NCBI GenBank assembly: GCA_964462525.1
Contig: CAYWWY010000002.1
Location: forward strand, 1 to 64,000
Reading direction: 5' to 3'
Length of the DNA stretch: 64,000 nt
Source: CAYWWY01 sp964462525
GTDB lineage: Bacteria > Thermotogota > Thermotogae > MWEM01
Numbering within the stretch: the first letter of the stretch is position 1; every line of letters begins with the position of its first letter. Below, one piece after another: positions 7,501 to 16,737 of this stretch. The position numbers were made by a program, and so were the translations under genes. The notes under the pieces were generated by a model, which had not been told where the DNA came from, did not search any database, and saw only the letters and a program-made list of their open reading frames with translations.

Positions 7501-9404
7501 GCAGAATAAACGACTGGACTGGATCGTTTGATGTTGTCGTAATCGGTGCGGGCCATGCTGGATGCGAGGCAGCGCTCATTACTTCCCGAATGGGTATGAA
7601 TACGCTCCTCCTAACAATGCATCTGGAAACCATTGCCTTACCCCCTTGTAACCCCTCCGTAGGAGGCCCGGCAAAGGGCGTTGTTGTAAGAGAAATTGAT
7701 GCCTTAGGCGGGGAAATGGCAAAGAATACCGATGAAACAATGATTCATATTCGGATGCTGAATACGGGAAAAGGATATGCTGTCCAGGCTATGCGCGCGC
7801 AAGTGGATAAGCGGCAGTACTCTTTTCGGATGGCCCAAGTGATCAAAAACCAACCTCGGTTGCAGGTCTTGTGTGGATTGGTCGAAAAGCTTTTATGGAA
7901 AGACGGAAAAGTGGCTGGTGTAGAAACGCATTTTGGCGACCGGTTTTTTTCTAAAGCAGTCATTATTTGTGGCGGAACCTTTTTCCGAGGAAAAATTTAC
8001 GTCGGTCCTGTTTCTCTTTCCTCAGGCCGTATGGGAGAGCCCTCCTCTGAGTTATTGGTTGCTTCTTTGCATGATGCTGGGTTGGTTTTCTCGCGATTTA
8101 AAACCGGAACACCCGCCCGTATTTCGAGAAGGTCGATCGATTTTACTGGATTGTCTCATCAGAGCACATCGAATGATCCGTTGGGATTCTCGTTCTTCCT
8201 TGAGCCGAGAGTTTGCGCTCCAGATAATCCCGTATATCTCACCTACACGAATGAACAGACCCATCAGATCATTCGAGACTATTTACGGTATTCTCCTTTG
8301 TACGGCGAAACAAAACTGATCCAAGGAACTGGCCCTCGATATTGTCCTTCCATAGAAGACAAAGTCGTCAAATTCCCAGAACGGACCCGTCACCAAGTAT
8401 TTATCGAACCAGAATGGTCTCAAGGCGAAGAATTTTACCTTTCGGGTGTGAGTACCAGTCTTCCTTTTTCCGCCCAAGAAAAGCTAATCCGATCCATGGA
8501 TGGGTTGGAAAGAGCAGAGATCATTCGCCCTGCGTATGCAGTAGAATATGACTACCTTCCACCGCACCAGTTATATCCCACTCTAGAATCCAAAACGATT
8601 GAGGGATTATATTTCGCTGGGCAGATGATCGGAAGCAGCGGGTATGAGGAAGCCGCTGCCCAAGGATTGATCGCAGGCATTAATGCGTGCCGAAAAATAG
8701 AGGGTCGAACGCCCCTTACCCTAGGTCGGGATCAGGCATATATTGGAGTGATGATTGATGATTTGGTCACAAAAGGTGTAGATGAACCGTACCGATTATT
8801 GACTTCACGCGCGGAATACCGCCTTGTTCTACGAAGCGATAATGCACACCTTCGGTTAATCTCTGTAGCGAAAGAGGTGGGGGTAGTCCCCGAATCCTTC
8901 ATCTCGGAAACCGAAAAGATCATCGTTCAGGTTCAAGAACAATTGAAGAGATTAGAGTCGATGAACGTCAGTACATCAGAAGCGCTTGATGGTATGCTTG
9001 TTTCTAAGGGAAGCCAACCAATACAAAACCCATCACGCTTTTTGCAATTGTTGAAAAGACCCGGTATAACCTACAGCGATCTTGCCCCATGGGATCATGA
9101 TTTGATTCAGAATCCCACTATACGGATGCAAATAGAGATCGAAGCAAAATATCGGGGTTATATAGAACGTACCATGAGGGAAATTCAGAAATTTCACCAC
9201 ATGGAGAATAAACGCATTCCTGGTGACCTGGTGTACGAAAGAATACCCAATCTTTCCATAGAAGCACGGCAAAAACTGAGTGTAATACGGCCTTTATCAA
9301 TCGGTCAAGCGATGAGAATTCCCGGCATTACTCCTGCGGATATTGCCAATCTCTTGTACGCGATTCGGTCAGAGAAAACTGAACCTGATGAAAAGGAGTT
9401 ATGA
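7497..9404 (+). CDS. mnmG: tRNA uridine-5-carboxymethylaminomethyl modification enzyme MnmG
   Basis: FAD-dependent enzyme that, with MnmE, modifies uridine 34 of certain tRNAs. The 635 residues fit the family. The FAD dinucleotide-binding motif is at the N terminus (VIGAGHAGCEAA), followed by the signatures GGPAKGVVVREIDALGG and MLNTGKG, a C-terminal FAD motif near SSGYEEAAAQG, and the helical MnmE-interacting tail ending in a region with IPGITPADIANLL. The start is an ATGA overlap with the permease upstream. MnmE is not in the window. Confidence 0.97.
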   Translation: MSRINDWTGSFDVVVIGAGHAGCEAALITSRMGMNTLLLTMHLETIALPPCNPSVGGPAKGVVVREIDALGGEMAKNTDETMIHIRMLNTGKGYAVQAMRAQVDKRQYSFRMAQVIKNQPRLQVLCGLVEKLLWKDGKVAGVETHFGDRFFSKAVIICGGTFFRGKIYVGPVSLSSGRMGEPSSELLVASLHDAGLVFSRFKTGTPARISRRSIDFTGLSHQSTSNDPLGFSFFLEPRVCAPDNPVYLTYTNEQTHQIIRDYLRYSPLYGETKLIQGTGPRYCPSIEDKVVKFPERTRHQVFIEPEWSQGEEFYLSGVSTSLPFSAQEKLIRSMDGLERAEIIRPAYAVEYDYLPPHQLYPTLESKTIEGLYFAGQMIGSSGYEEAAAQGLIAGINACRKIEGRTPLTLGRDQAYIGVMIDDLVTKGVDEPYRLLTSRAEYRLVLRSDNAHLRLISVAKEVGVVPESFISETEKIIVQVQEQLKRLESMNVSTSEALDGMLVSKGSQPIQNPSRFLQLLKRPGITYSDLAPWDHDLIQNPTIRMQIEIEAKYRGYIERTMREIQKFHHMENKRIPGDLVYERIPNLSIEARQKLSVIRPLSIGQAMRIPGITPADIANLLYAIRSEKTEPDEKEL

Positions 9405-9407
9405 GGA

Positions 9408-11792
9408 ATGTCCAAGTATCAAAAACTGGAAGAGCTCGCCAATGAATCGAAAGAATCGCTTGAAATTCCCGAAGAACTACCCGCAATCCCCGTTCGTACA
9501 AACATGCTGGTATACCCTGGATCGGTCATGCCCTTTTATGTGGGTAGAGAGCGATCGCTAAAATCCTTGGAAGATGCAATTGAAAACAAAAACCGATTGG
9601 TGTTTCTCATTGCGCAAAAAGACCCCAATCATGAAGATCCAGGGATAGACGATTTCTATGAAATGGGGGTTGTTGCGCAAATTCTTCAGGTAATGAAGCT
9701 ACCGGACAACTCGTTCAAAGTCTTAGTCGAAGGTCTGCTGAGAGCAAAGATTGTGGAACCCCTTCCTGAGAGGCCTTTTTTATGTTTACGTATATCCTTC
9801 GCCATTCCCCGATACCGGATGACAAAATCGCTCGATGTTCTTATCCGTAAAGTTCGGGAGGACACCAAACGGTACTTCTCCATGACTAAGAAGATCCCAC
9901 CAGAGACCCTTCAAGCGCTTGACGAGGATTCTGATGCGGATCGATTTGCCGATTTTGTGGCTTCGATCTTACCTCTTGATTTAAAAGAAAAACAGCGTTT
10001 GATGGAAACCATCCATCCTAAAGATCGGTTGGAAATCCTTCTTCAAGTTCTTGCCCGGGAATTGGAGCTCCTCCAGATCGAGGAAAAGCTCGAGCAAAAG
10101 GTTCGAGGAAAGATCGAACAGAATCAGAAGGAGTATTACCTTCGGGAGAAAATGAGGGCAATCCGAGAAGAACTAGACGGAGCAAGCGATCCCGAAATCA
10201 TGGATTGGCGTATGAAGATCCAAGAAGGGGCATACCCGGAGTATGTTCAAGAAAAAGCTATGACGGAATTGGACCGCTTAGAAAAATCTCCTGCATTTTC
10301 AGCGGAATCAACTGTGATCCGTACCTATCTGGATTGGCTATTGTCTATGCCCTGGCATTCGACGACGGAAGACCGGATCGATATTGAGTTGGGGGAAAAA
10401 ATCCTCGATAGCGATCATTATGGATTAGAAGAAGTGAAACAGCGAATCCTCGAATTCCTGGCTGTTCGAGTCTTTTCGGAGAATCTTAAGGCTCCGATCC
10501 TATGCCTGGTTGGTCCTCCTGGTGTAGGGAAAACCTCATTAGGCATGTCCCTTGCTCGTACGATGAACCGCAAATTTGTTCGAATGTCTTTAGGTGGAGT
10601 CCGGGATGAAGCAGAAATCCGTGGTCATCGGCGGACTTATGTTGGTTCTTTGCCTGGACGCGTCTTACAATTGATTCGGAATGCGGGTTCTTCCAATCCA
10701 TTGCTGTTGTTCGATGAAATCGACAAGATGGGACAAAGCATGCACGGAGATCCGGCAGCCGCTTTATTGGAAGTTCTTGATCCTGAACAAAATCATGCGT
10801 TTGTGGACCACTTTCTCGAAGTTCCTTTTGATCTGTCCAAGGTAATCTTTGTAACGACAGCGAATGTTTTATTCTCCATCCCTCCCGCGCTAAAAGATCG
10901 GATGGAAGTAATTGAGATCCCTGGATATACCTACCGCGAGAAAATGGAAATCGCCAAAGGATTCATTATCCCTAAACTCTTGAATGAGCATGGAATGAAA
11001 AAGAAGGTTGCTTTTTCTGATGACGGAATTGAAACCATTATCGATCATTATACCCGAGAAGCCGGAGTTCGGAATCTTCAAAGAGAATTGGCAAGCCTAA
11101 TCCGGAAAAGCGCTCTTGAGCTTTTAAACCGAAAGGGAACAAGGATTCGGGTCAACAGAGCGAAGGTACATAAGTATCTCGGCCCTCAGAAATATATACA
11201 GGATGAAAAACTGGAAACCCCAGAAATAGGGGTAAGTACCGGTCTTGCGTGGACTGCTGTCGGTGGATCTGTTTTGCAAGTAGAAGCCCAAGTGTTTCGG
11301 GGAAAGGGAACCCTTATCTTAACTGGGCAGTTGGGAGAAGTGATGAAAGAATCGGCCAAAATCGCGCTATCCATCAGTCGAAAATATTGCGATACATACT
11401 TATCCACTGATTTTTTTGATGAGCATGATATCCACGTTCATGTTCCGGAAGGAGCTGTTCCTAAAGACGGACCTTCTGCGGGAATCACTATGGTAACAGC
11501 GCTTATTTCTTCCTTGGCAGAGATTCCTGCACGAAATGATATAGCAATGACTGGAGAAGCAACTTTAACCGGGAAAGTCCTCCCGATCGGAGGTGTCCGG
11601 GAGAAAATCCTTGCCGCGCATCGAGTAGGAATCCATCAGATAATTCTGCCGGAAGAAAATCGAAAAGACACAGCAAAAATCCCAGCCGAAATCGCAAAAA
11701 AGATCCAAATTCACTACGTAAAAACGATTGATGAGGTTCTAAAAACCGCGTTAATAAAACCCATCGAAAATTATGGTCATTCGAAAGACTGA
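9408..11792 (+). CDS. lon: ATP-dependent protease Lon
   Basis: Cytoplasmic AAA+ serine protease that degrades damaged and regulatory proteins. At 794 residues it has the complete architecture: N-terminal substrate-binding LonN domain (about 25-215), coiled coil, AAA+ module with Walker A GPPGVGKTS (about 370) and Walker B LLFDEID, and C-terminal protease domain with the catalytic Ser in PKDGPSAGITM and the catalytic Lys in PIGGVREKILAAHR. ATG at 9408 follows AAAAGGAG. The 3' end overlaps engB by 20 bases, a lon-engB order also found in Bacillus and other bacteria. Confidence 0.98.
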   Translation: MSKYQKLEELANESKESLEIPEELPAIPVRTNMLVYPGSVMPFYVGRERSLKSLEDAIENKNRLVFLIAQKDPNHEDPGIDDFYEMGVVAQILQVMKLPDNSFKVLVEGLLRAKIVEPLPERPFLCLRISFAIPRYRMTKSLDVLIRKVREDTKRYFSMTKKIPPETLQALDEDSDADRFADFVASILPLDLKEKQRLMETIHPKDRLEILLQVLARELELLQIEEKLEQKVRGKIEQNQKEYYLREKMRAIREELDGASDPEIMDWRMKIQEGAYPEYVQEKAMTELDRLEKSPAFSAESTVIRTYLDWLLSMPWHSTTEDRIDIELGEKILDSDHYGLEEVKQRILEFLAVRVFSENLKAPILCLVGPPGVGKTSLGMSLARTMNRKFVRMSLGGVRDEAEIRGHRRTYVGSLPGRVLQLIRNAGSSNPLLLFDEIDKMGQSMHGDPAAALLEVLDPEQNHAFVDHFLEVPFDLSKVIFVTTANVLFSIPPALKDRMEVIEIPGYTYREKMEIAKGFIIPKLLNEHGMKKKVAFSDDGIETIIDHYTREAGVRNLQRELASLIRKSALELLNRKGTRIRVNRAKVHKYLGPQKYIQDEKLETPEIGVSTGLAWTAVGGSVLQVEAQVFRGKGTLILTGQLGEVMKESAKIALSISRKYCDTYLSTDFFDEHDIHVHVPEGAVPKDGPSAGITMVTALISSLAEIPARNDIAMTGEATLTGKVLPIGGVREKILAAHRVGIHQIILPEENRKDTAKIPAEIAKKIQIHYVKTIDEVLKTALIKPIENYGHSKD

Positions 11793-12354
11793 ATTGCAGC
11801 AAACTGTGTTCAACGATACTCCTTTCCCCGAACCAATTAAAGGGGAAATTGCCTTTGCGGGCCGTTCGAACGTTGGAAAATCATCTTTGCTCAATGCCAT
11901 GTTTCAAAGAAAAATCGCGAAAACTAGCAGCAAACCCGGTAAAACAGCCTCCATCAATTTTTACCGAGTTAATGATCGTCATTTCTTTGTAGATCTTCCT
12001 GGTTATGGATTCGCCAAGGTACCTTTTGCTGAAAAGAACCGATGGGCCAAGCTGGTAGACCGATACTTTTCCTCTCGTGTTGAGTTGTCCATCACAATGA
12101 TCCTAATGGATGCGCGCAACCCTTTATTGGAAAACGACTGGAAACTGATTGAGTGGATTTCCAGCCATCAGATTCCTTATGGTTTTGTCCTTACGAAATC
12201 AGACAAACTCAGCAAATCTGTAATCACAAGACAGGTTGAGTGGGTAAAGAAACAGCTCCAGGAACGAGGGGACTTTATGATATTCCCTGTTTCTGCCACC
12301 AAACGAACGGGATTAAGTCCTTTGCTGGACTTTCTGTTTGAGGTGATCGCATGA
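11773..12354 (+). CDS. engB: Ribosome biogenesis GTPase EngB (YsxC/YihA)
   Basis: Essential small GTPase acting in late 50S assembly. The 193 residues show G1 GRSNVGKSS, G2 region SSKPGKTASINFY, G3 DLPGYGFA, G4 TKSDKLS and G5 VSATKRTG. The gene starts inside the last codons of lon and its end overlaps the following gene by four bases (ATGA), so translation is coupled through lon, engB and the next gene. Confidence 0.97.
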   Translation: MVIRKTELQQTVFNDTPFPEPIKGEIAFAGRSNVGKSSLLNAMFQRKIAKTSSKPGKTASINFYRVNDRHFFVDLPGYGFAKVPFAEKNRWAKLVDRYFSSRVELSITMILMDARNPLLENDWKLIEWISSHQIPYGFVLTKSDKLSKSVITRQVEWVKKQLQERGDFMIFPVSATKRTGLSPLLDFLFEVIA

Positions 12355-12839
12355 AACGGTTTTCGTTCCGATTGCAACGACTTATGGACATTATTCTCCA
12401 GCAATTAGACCAAAAACGGATGGAGATGGCAACCATCCAATTGGTACTGGATCAGAAAATCCAGGAAGTTCATCAGCAGCAGAAAGCAACCAATACACAT
12501 GAACATACCCTGTCCATGTATATGCAAAACTCATCTCTCTCTCCCAGTGAATATGTGCTTTGGGAAAACTTTATCGACTTCCAATACGTGATGCTTGGTG
12601 ATCTAGTTAAAGCCCAAGCGGATATTGAACATCAATTACGGAAAGCAACTGATGAATACGTAGAAATCGATCGAAATCGTAAGAAATTGGAGTCCCTCAA
12701 GGAAAAACAGTATCAAAGATACATTGAAGAATTCGAACGGATAGAGCGGTCAATCATGGACGATATTGGCAATCGACAATTTATCGAAAAACAAAACGGA
12801 GGTGGAACGCCATGGCTTACGGAAAGTGGAAAAACCTGA
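12351..12839 (+). CDS. FliJ-like coiled-coil protein
   Basis: A 162-residue, strongly charged, almost wholly helical protein. The start MKRFSFRLQRLMDIILQ and the pattern of two long antiparallel helices with a conserved C-terminal segment of the LESLKEKQYQRY type match FliJ/YscO-like proteins, which couple the flagellar or type III export ATPase to its gate and act as a general chaperone. The hairpin turn lies around residues 65-80. It is placed between engB and upp with ATGA coupling upstream and a 28-base overlap with upp downstream, far from any flagellar cluster in this window. The family assignment is by pattern only and could be a generic coiled coil. Confidence 0.6.
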   Translation: MKRFSFRLQRLMDIILQQLDQKRMEMATIQLVLDQKIQEVHQQQKATNTHEHTLSMYMQNSSLSPSEYVLWENFIDFQYVMLGDLVKAQADIEHQLRKATDEYVEIDRNRKKLESLKEKQYQRYIEEFERIERSIMDDIGNRQFIEKQNGGGTPWLTESGKT

Positions 12840-13459
12840 CCGTTGTTGAGCACCCCTTAATTATGCACAAGTTAACCATGATGAGAATCAAAAACACCAA
12901 CCCAAAGGAGTTTCGAGAACTCCTTCATGAACTTACCTTCCTACTCGTATATGAAGCAACATCCAACCTATCAACAATTCGAACGCAAATTGAAACCCCG
13001 ATCGGACCAACTGAAGGTTTTTTGATCAATGACAAAGAGGTTGCGATTGTACCGATTCTTCGGGCTGGATTGGGAATGCTTGATGGAGTGTTAACGCTTA
13101 TGCCAAATGCATCCGTCGGATACTTGGGGATATATCGAGATCCTGAAACGCATCTTCCGGTTGAATACTACTGCAAAGTCCCCCCTTTAATCAACAAAGA
13201 TGTCTTCATCCTCGACCCAATGCTTGCTACTGGAGCAAGCGCGTCTCGGGCTGTTTCAATCGTTAAAAATAACGGCGCGAAAGAGGATCGCATCTTCTTT
13301 GTTTCTTTGCTCTCTGTCCCCGAAGGATTACAAAAACTCCTAACCGAACAGCCGAAGATCCAAGTTTTTACTGCTGCTGTCGATGAAAAACTCAATGATC
13401 ATGACTATATCGTTCCGGGGTTGGGAGACGCGGGAGACAGGCTGTATCGAACACGGTAA
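12812..13459 (+). CDS. upp: Uracil phosphoribosyltransferase
   Basis: Pyrimidine salvage enzyme converting uracil and PRPP to UMP. The 215 residues show the flexible-loop region, IVPILRAGLGML, the PRPP-binding motif LDPMLATGASA and the C-terminal uracil-binding segment YIVPGLGDAGDR. The ATG at 12812 has GGAGGTGG about eight bases upstream, inside the preceding gene. It cooperates in principle with the pyrimidine-nucleoside phosphorylase at 57673-58974, which releases uracil. Confidence 0.97.
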   Translation: MAYGKWKNLTVVEHPLIMHKLTMMRIKNTNPKEFRELLHELTFLLVYEATSNLSTIRTQIETPIGPTEGFLINDKEVAIVPILRAGLGMLDGVLTLMPNASVGYLGIYRDPETHLPVEYYCKVPPLINKDVFILDPMLATGASASRAVSIVKNNGAKEDRIFFVSLLSVPEGLQKLLTEQPKIQVFTAAVDEKLNDHDYIVPGLGDAGDRLYRTR

Positions 13460-13476
13460 CATGAAAGGAGTGAATC

Positions 13477-14316
13477 ATGGAAATCCAAGTATATTACCAT
13501 GAACATGAGATGGACCGGCCGAAGGTCGTTGATTTTTTGTATGAACATTTGGACGAGTATCGGGATGAAAAAGAGCAAATCCGAAACGCAATCGATTATG
13601 CAATGGATAGCGCCGAAGGAAAAGGGGGTTTTGTTCTCATTGGTACTGATGAGGACCAGATAATGGGGTGTGTAGTCATCAATGATACCGCAATGGAAGG
13701 ATATATTCCCCAACACATTTTAGTTTACGTTGCGGTTCACAAAAACCAACGCGGGAAAGGAATCGGTCGGAAACTGATTCAGAAAACCGTTGAAGTCTGC
13801 GCAGGCAATATTGCGTTGCATGTTGAGTATGATAATCCCGCGAGGCTTTTGTACCAAAAGCTGGGATTCCGATCCAAGTATGCGGAAATGCGATATGAGC
13901 AATTGGACGATCAACATCGGATCCAAGAAATGAAAAATCGAATTCAAAAAAGGTTGAAAGCAAAGAAAGATAATACACTAAAAGCCCTTGAAGCCTTTCG
14001 GGACAGCTCTCAGCAACCAGATGAGCAAATTCAAAGAGAAGTGGAAGATAACCTATACGCGATCGTCGAAAAAATGACTGATTGGGAACAGAACCTTGAT
14101 GATGGATTCGAACCATTAACCACCATTTGCAGTAGTTTTCGGTATCTGATCACCCTGTATTATTCCGAGCAAGTTCTCCTGAACCGGATTAAAACCGAAT
14201 GGTATCAATCGATCGAACGCGTCTTAGAAAGCTCCGATTGGGAGTATATGTGGGAAGAATATGGTCGTCTGAAAAAAGCAGTACGGATGGTAAAAAGAGA
14301 AGAAAAAACGGAATAA
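13477..14316 (+). CDS. GNAT-family N-acetyltransferase with helical C-terminal domain
   Basis: 279 residues. The N-terminal 150 residues form a GCN5-type acetyltransferase domain with the acetyl-CoA loop NQRGKGIGRKL and the downstream ALHVEYDNPARLLYQKLGF region typical of the fold. The remaining 130 residues are highly charged and helical (a possible substrate-recognition or dimerisation part). Start ATG follows GAAAGGAG. Substrate unknown. It ends the rightward operon that begins at 6364 and converges on the threonine synthase gene. Confidence 0.85.
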   Translation: MEIQVYYHEHEMDRPKVVDFLYEHLDEYRDEKEQIRNAIDYAMDSAEGKGGFVLIGTDEDQIMGCVVINDTAMEGYIPQHILVYVAVHKNQRGKGIGRKLIQKTVEVCAGNIALHVEYDNPARLLYQKLGFRSKYAEMRYEQLDDQHRIQEMKNRIQKRLKAKKDNTLKALEAFRDSSQQPDEQIQREVEDNLYAIVEKMTDWEQNLDDGFEPLTTICSSFRYLITLYYSEQVLLNRIKTEWYQSIERVLESSDWEYMWEEYGRLKKAVRMVKREEKTE

Positions 14317-14455
14317 GATGATTGGAAACCAATCCCTTATTGAGCAAAACACAAGTTGGCTGCATCTGTTAGGGGTGGCGGAAACCGCCAAACAATAGGA
14401 TCGATAGCGGTATCGAATGATGACCCGCGATCTCTGAAGAATCATAGATCCGTTT
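14317..14455. repeat. Cluster of three short hairpins between convergent genes
   Basis: Three small perfect inverted repeats follow one another: ATTGG-aaa-CCAAT near 14323-14335, GGCGG-aaa-CCGCC near 14377-14389, and CGATA-gcgg-TATCG near 14402-14415. None is followed by a T run on either strand, so they are not classical terminators. Two share the same AAA loop. No gene is evident in this gap. Confidence 0.5.
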
Positions 14456-15649
14456 TCATGGATGCAAAACAATCATTTCTTGATCACAGTACCTCATAAA
14501 GGCCTGTGTATCTTTCAAACCGTTCCCCGTATTGATCAAGACGATCCTCATTGCAGGGTGGAGATACTTGCGATCTTGCAGGACTCTTAATCCCGCATAA
14601 GAAGCGGCTCCTGCAGGTTCCGAAAACACTCCGGTGGTTCGCGCCAATTCCATTATTGCATGCGCAATCTCACTATCTTCGACATCCACAAAGAAACCCC
14701 CTGATTTTTTTGCATATGCGCATGCTTTCAGGACATCTCTTGGCTTCCCTACGCAAATCGAATCTGCGATCGTATTGGGATACTTTTGATCGGCGGGCAA
14801 AAACGGTTCTCCTTTCTGAAAGGTGTTCAGCACCGCATTGCTTCCCTTTGCCTGCACTCCGATGACAACCGGAATCCGATCGATCCAGCCAATTTCCTTA
14901 AGATCGAAAAACCCTTTGATAATGCTACTATAGACTGTTCCATCACCTACGCCAACCAATACAACATCGGGAACCTGATGTTCGAGATCTCGAAATATCT
15001 CAAAAGAAGCGGTTTTCTTACCTTCGAGTAGATATGGATTGTACGCAGAGTTTCTGCAATACCATCCTTCTTTTTGACCATATTCTATGGAAAGATCAAA
15101 AGCTTGATCGTAAGTACCTTGGATCTGAAAGACTTGCGCCCCATAGACCAGTAGTTGCGCAAGCTTCGCCTGTGGGGCAGCATGGGGGATAAAGATATGC
15201 GCCCGAATTCCAGCCGCCGCGCTGAGCCCAGCCAGAGAACTCGCGGCATTCCCGGTAGAGGCAGTATATATATGCTGGAACCCGAATTCTTTTGCTTTCG
15301 CCAAAGCAACTGCCGATGCTCTGTCTTTGTAAGAAGAAGTTGGGTTTCTCCCGTCATCTTTGATCCATACCTCACCGACACCCCACTTTTCCGCTAAAAG
15401 GGCTGACGGAATCATAGGAGTATCTCCTACGAGCGGGATTGTGGGCAGCGTTTTTGAATCAATCGGCAATAGGTCTTTCCACTGCCAAATCCCATGTTCT
15501 CTGCTCAATTCGGGGGGGGACTCCTTCCAATCCAAAAGAACCTCCAATACCCCCAACCGGGTTCCGCAATCGAAGCAGGTGTAATGAATTTCATTTTTAT
15601 CATACGTTTTTCCACAATGGATGCAACGAAGTAGATAAGGTCGATTCAT
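14456..15649 (-). CDS. thrC: Threonine synthase
   Basis: PLP enzyme converting O-phosphohomoserine to threonine. About 397 residues from the ATG at 15649, which overlaps the upstream stop as ATGA; more upstream in-frame starts would lie inside the previous gene. The N terminus has a zinc-ribbon-like pair CIHCGK ... CFDCGT seen in many class II threonine synthases, followed by GDTPMIP, the PLP-lysine motif NPTSSYKDR, the STGNAASS phosphate loop and a C-terminal glycine-rich NTGNGLKD. It closes the long leftward operon. A second PLP synthase-like gene in the window (36889-38313) is of a different type. Confidence 0.9.
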   Translation of the reverse strand: MNRPYLLRCIHCGKTYDKNEIHYTCFDCGTRLGVLEVLLDWKESPPELSREHGIWQWKDLLPIDSKTLPTIPLVGDTPMIPSALLAEKWGVGEVWIKDDGRNPTSSYKDRASAVALAKAKEFGFQHIYTASTGNAASSLAGLSAAAGIRAHIFIPHAAPQAKLAQLLVYGAQVFQIQGTYDQAFDLSIEYGQKEGWYCRNSAYNPYLLEGKKTASFEIFRDLEHQVPDVVLVGVGDGTVYSSIIKGFFDLKEIGWIDRIPVVIGVQAKGSNAVLNTFQKGEPFLPADQKYPNTIADSICVGKPRDVLKACAYAKKSGGFFVDVEDSEIAHAIMELARTTGVFSEPAGAASYAGLRVLQDRKYLHPAMRIVLINTGNGLKDTQAFMRYCDQEMIVLHP

Positions 15650-16737
15650 GATAGAATACCTGAGATCGCCTGAACCGGACATCTGCTTTCGCATAATCCG
15701 CATCCAAAACATTCGTTTGGGACTACATGAATCCGTTTTTCTTGCAATTGGAGTGCGAAATACGGGCAGTTATGTACACATCTCATACAAAGGGTGCAGA
15801 GTTCCCTATCAAAGAGGGGCGTTTTTTTCGCGAATGATTCCTTTTGTTCACGGTGTGATGACCCTACGAGCTTTGAGATCTGGTCTACCCCTGCCTCAGC
15901 CATAGCCTTAGAGAGATCATGCAAAATTTGGGAATATACCTGCTTCCCTTTAAGCATTGCCGCTGAAAGAATCTGAACGGCATTCGCCCCTGCGATCATA
16001 AACTCAAGGACGTCTGTAGCGTTCGAAATACCGCCTACACCAATGATGGGAATATCACTATGATCTCGAATCCTCCGAATAACGGAAAGAGATATTGGTT
16101 TGATGGCCGGGCCAGACATCCATCCAAACCCATCCGAACTGCCTAAAGGTGATTGACCAGTTTTCGCATTGACCGGGAAAACTGGGCCTAAGGAGTTGGT
16201 TGCGACGATTCCATACCCTCCCCTTTGATGTACCATTTGGGCGAAGGTAACCGGATCAGGAATATGGGGGCTAATTTTGATGAAAACGGGTTTCGAAGTA
16301 GCCATCGCTGCCTCTTCTACAATTTGACCGATTGGTCCTAGATCCTTCCCGGAATAGTGAGTCGATAGCTCAAAAGCGTCTGCAAATGCTTCAAAACGGG
16401 GGATCAGAGACAGGATCTCCTCACGGGAATAACCCAAACTAATGAATAAGGGTTGATGTAGATCTTGTATCTTCGGAAAAAAGTCGTTTTCCCACCGTTC
16501 TGGAGGGTGTTCAGACCATAATTCCGTGTTTATAATCCAATCGGTTCCCCCAATGATGCAAGGACGAGGCACTTCGGCAGCGTGTACGCTTATTGTTTTT
16601 GTTACAATAGCTCCCAGGCCTTGTTCGGATAAATATCGGATTTTCCGATCATCTCCCACAATTGGTCCTGAAGCGGGCATAATCGGATTTTTCAGGCAAA
16701 TCTGTTTTCCAATGTAAACTGAAAGGTCCTTATCCAT
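15646..16737 (-). CDS. Dihydroorotate/dihydropyrimidine dehydrogenase-like flavoprotein with ferredoxin domain
   Basis: 363 residues. An FMN-binding TIM barrel (residues about 1-300) with NPIMPASGPIVGD, FIKISPHIPD, VATNSLGP and VGGISNATDVLEFMIAGA matches the DHODH/PreA family. A C-terminal bacterial ferredoxin module carries two [4Fe-4S] motifs, CTLCMRCVHNCP and CFGCGLCESRCP. This resembles the PreA subunit of NAD-dependent dihydropyrimidine dehydrogenase or ferredoxin-linked DHODH-like oxidoreductases. No PreT/PyrK partner is adjacent, so the electron partner may be free ferredoxin. The ATG at 16737 overlaps the cheW stop as TGATG. The exact substrate is not certain. Confidence 0.82.
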   Translation of the reverse strand: MDKDLSVYIGKQICLKNPIMPASGPIVGDDRKIRYLSEQGLGAIVTKTISVHAAEVPRPCIIGGTDWIINTELWSEHPPERWENDFFPKIQDLHQPLFISLGYSREEILSLIPRFEAFADAFELSTHYSGKDLGPIGQIVEEAAMATSKPVFIKISPHIPDPVTFAQMVHQRGGYGIVATNSLGPVFPVNAKTGQSPLGSSDGFGWMSGPAIKPISLSVIRRIRDHSDIPIIGVGGISNATDVLEFMIAGANAVQILSAAMLKGKQVYSQILHDLSKAMAEAGVDQISKLVGSSHREQKESFAKKTPLFDRELCTLCMRCVHNCPYFALQLQEKRIHVVPNECFGCGLCESRCPVQAISGILS

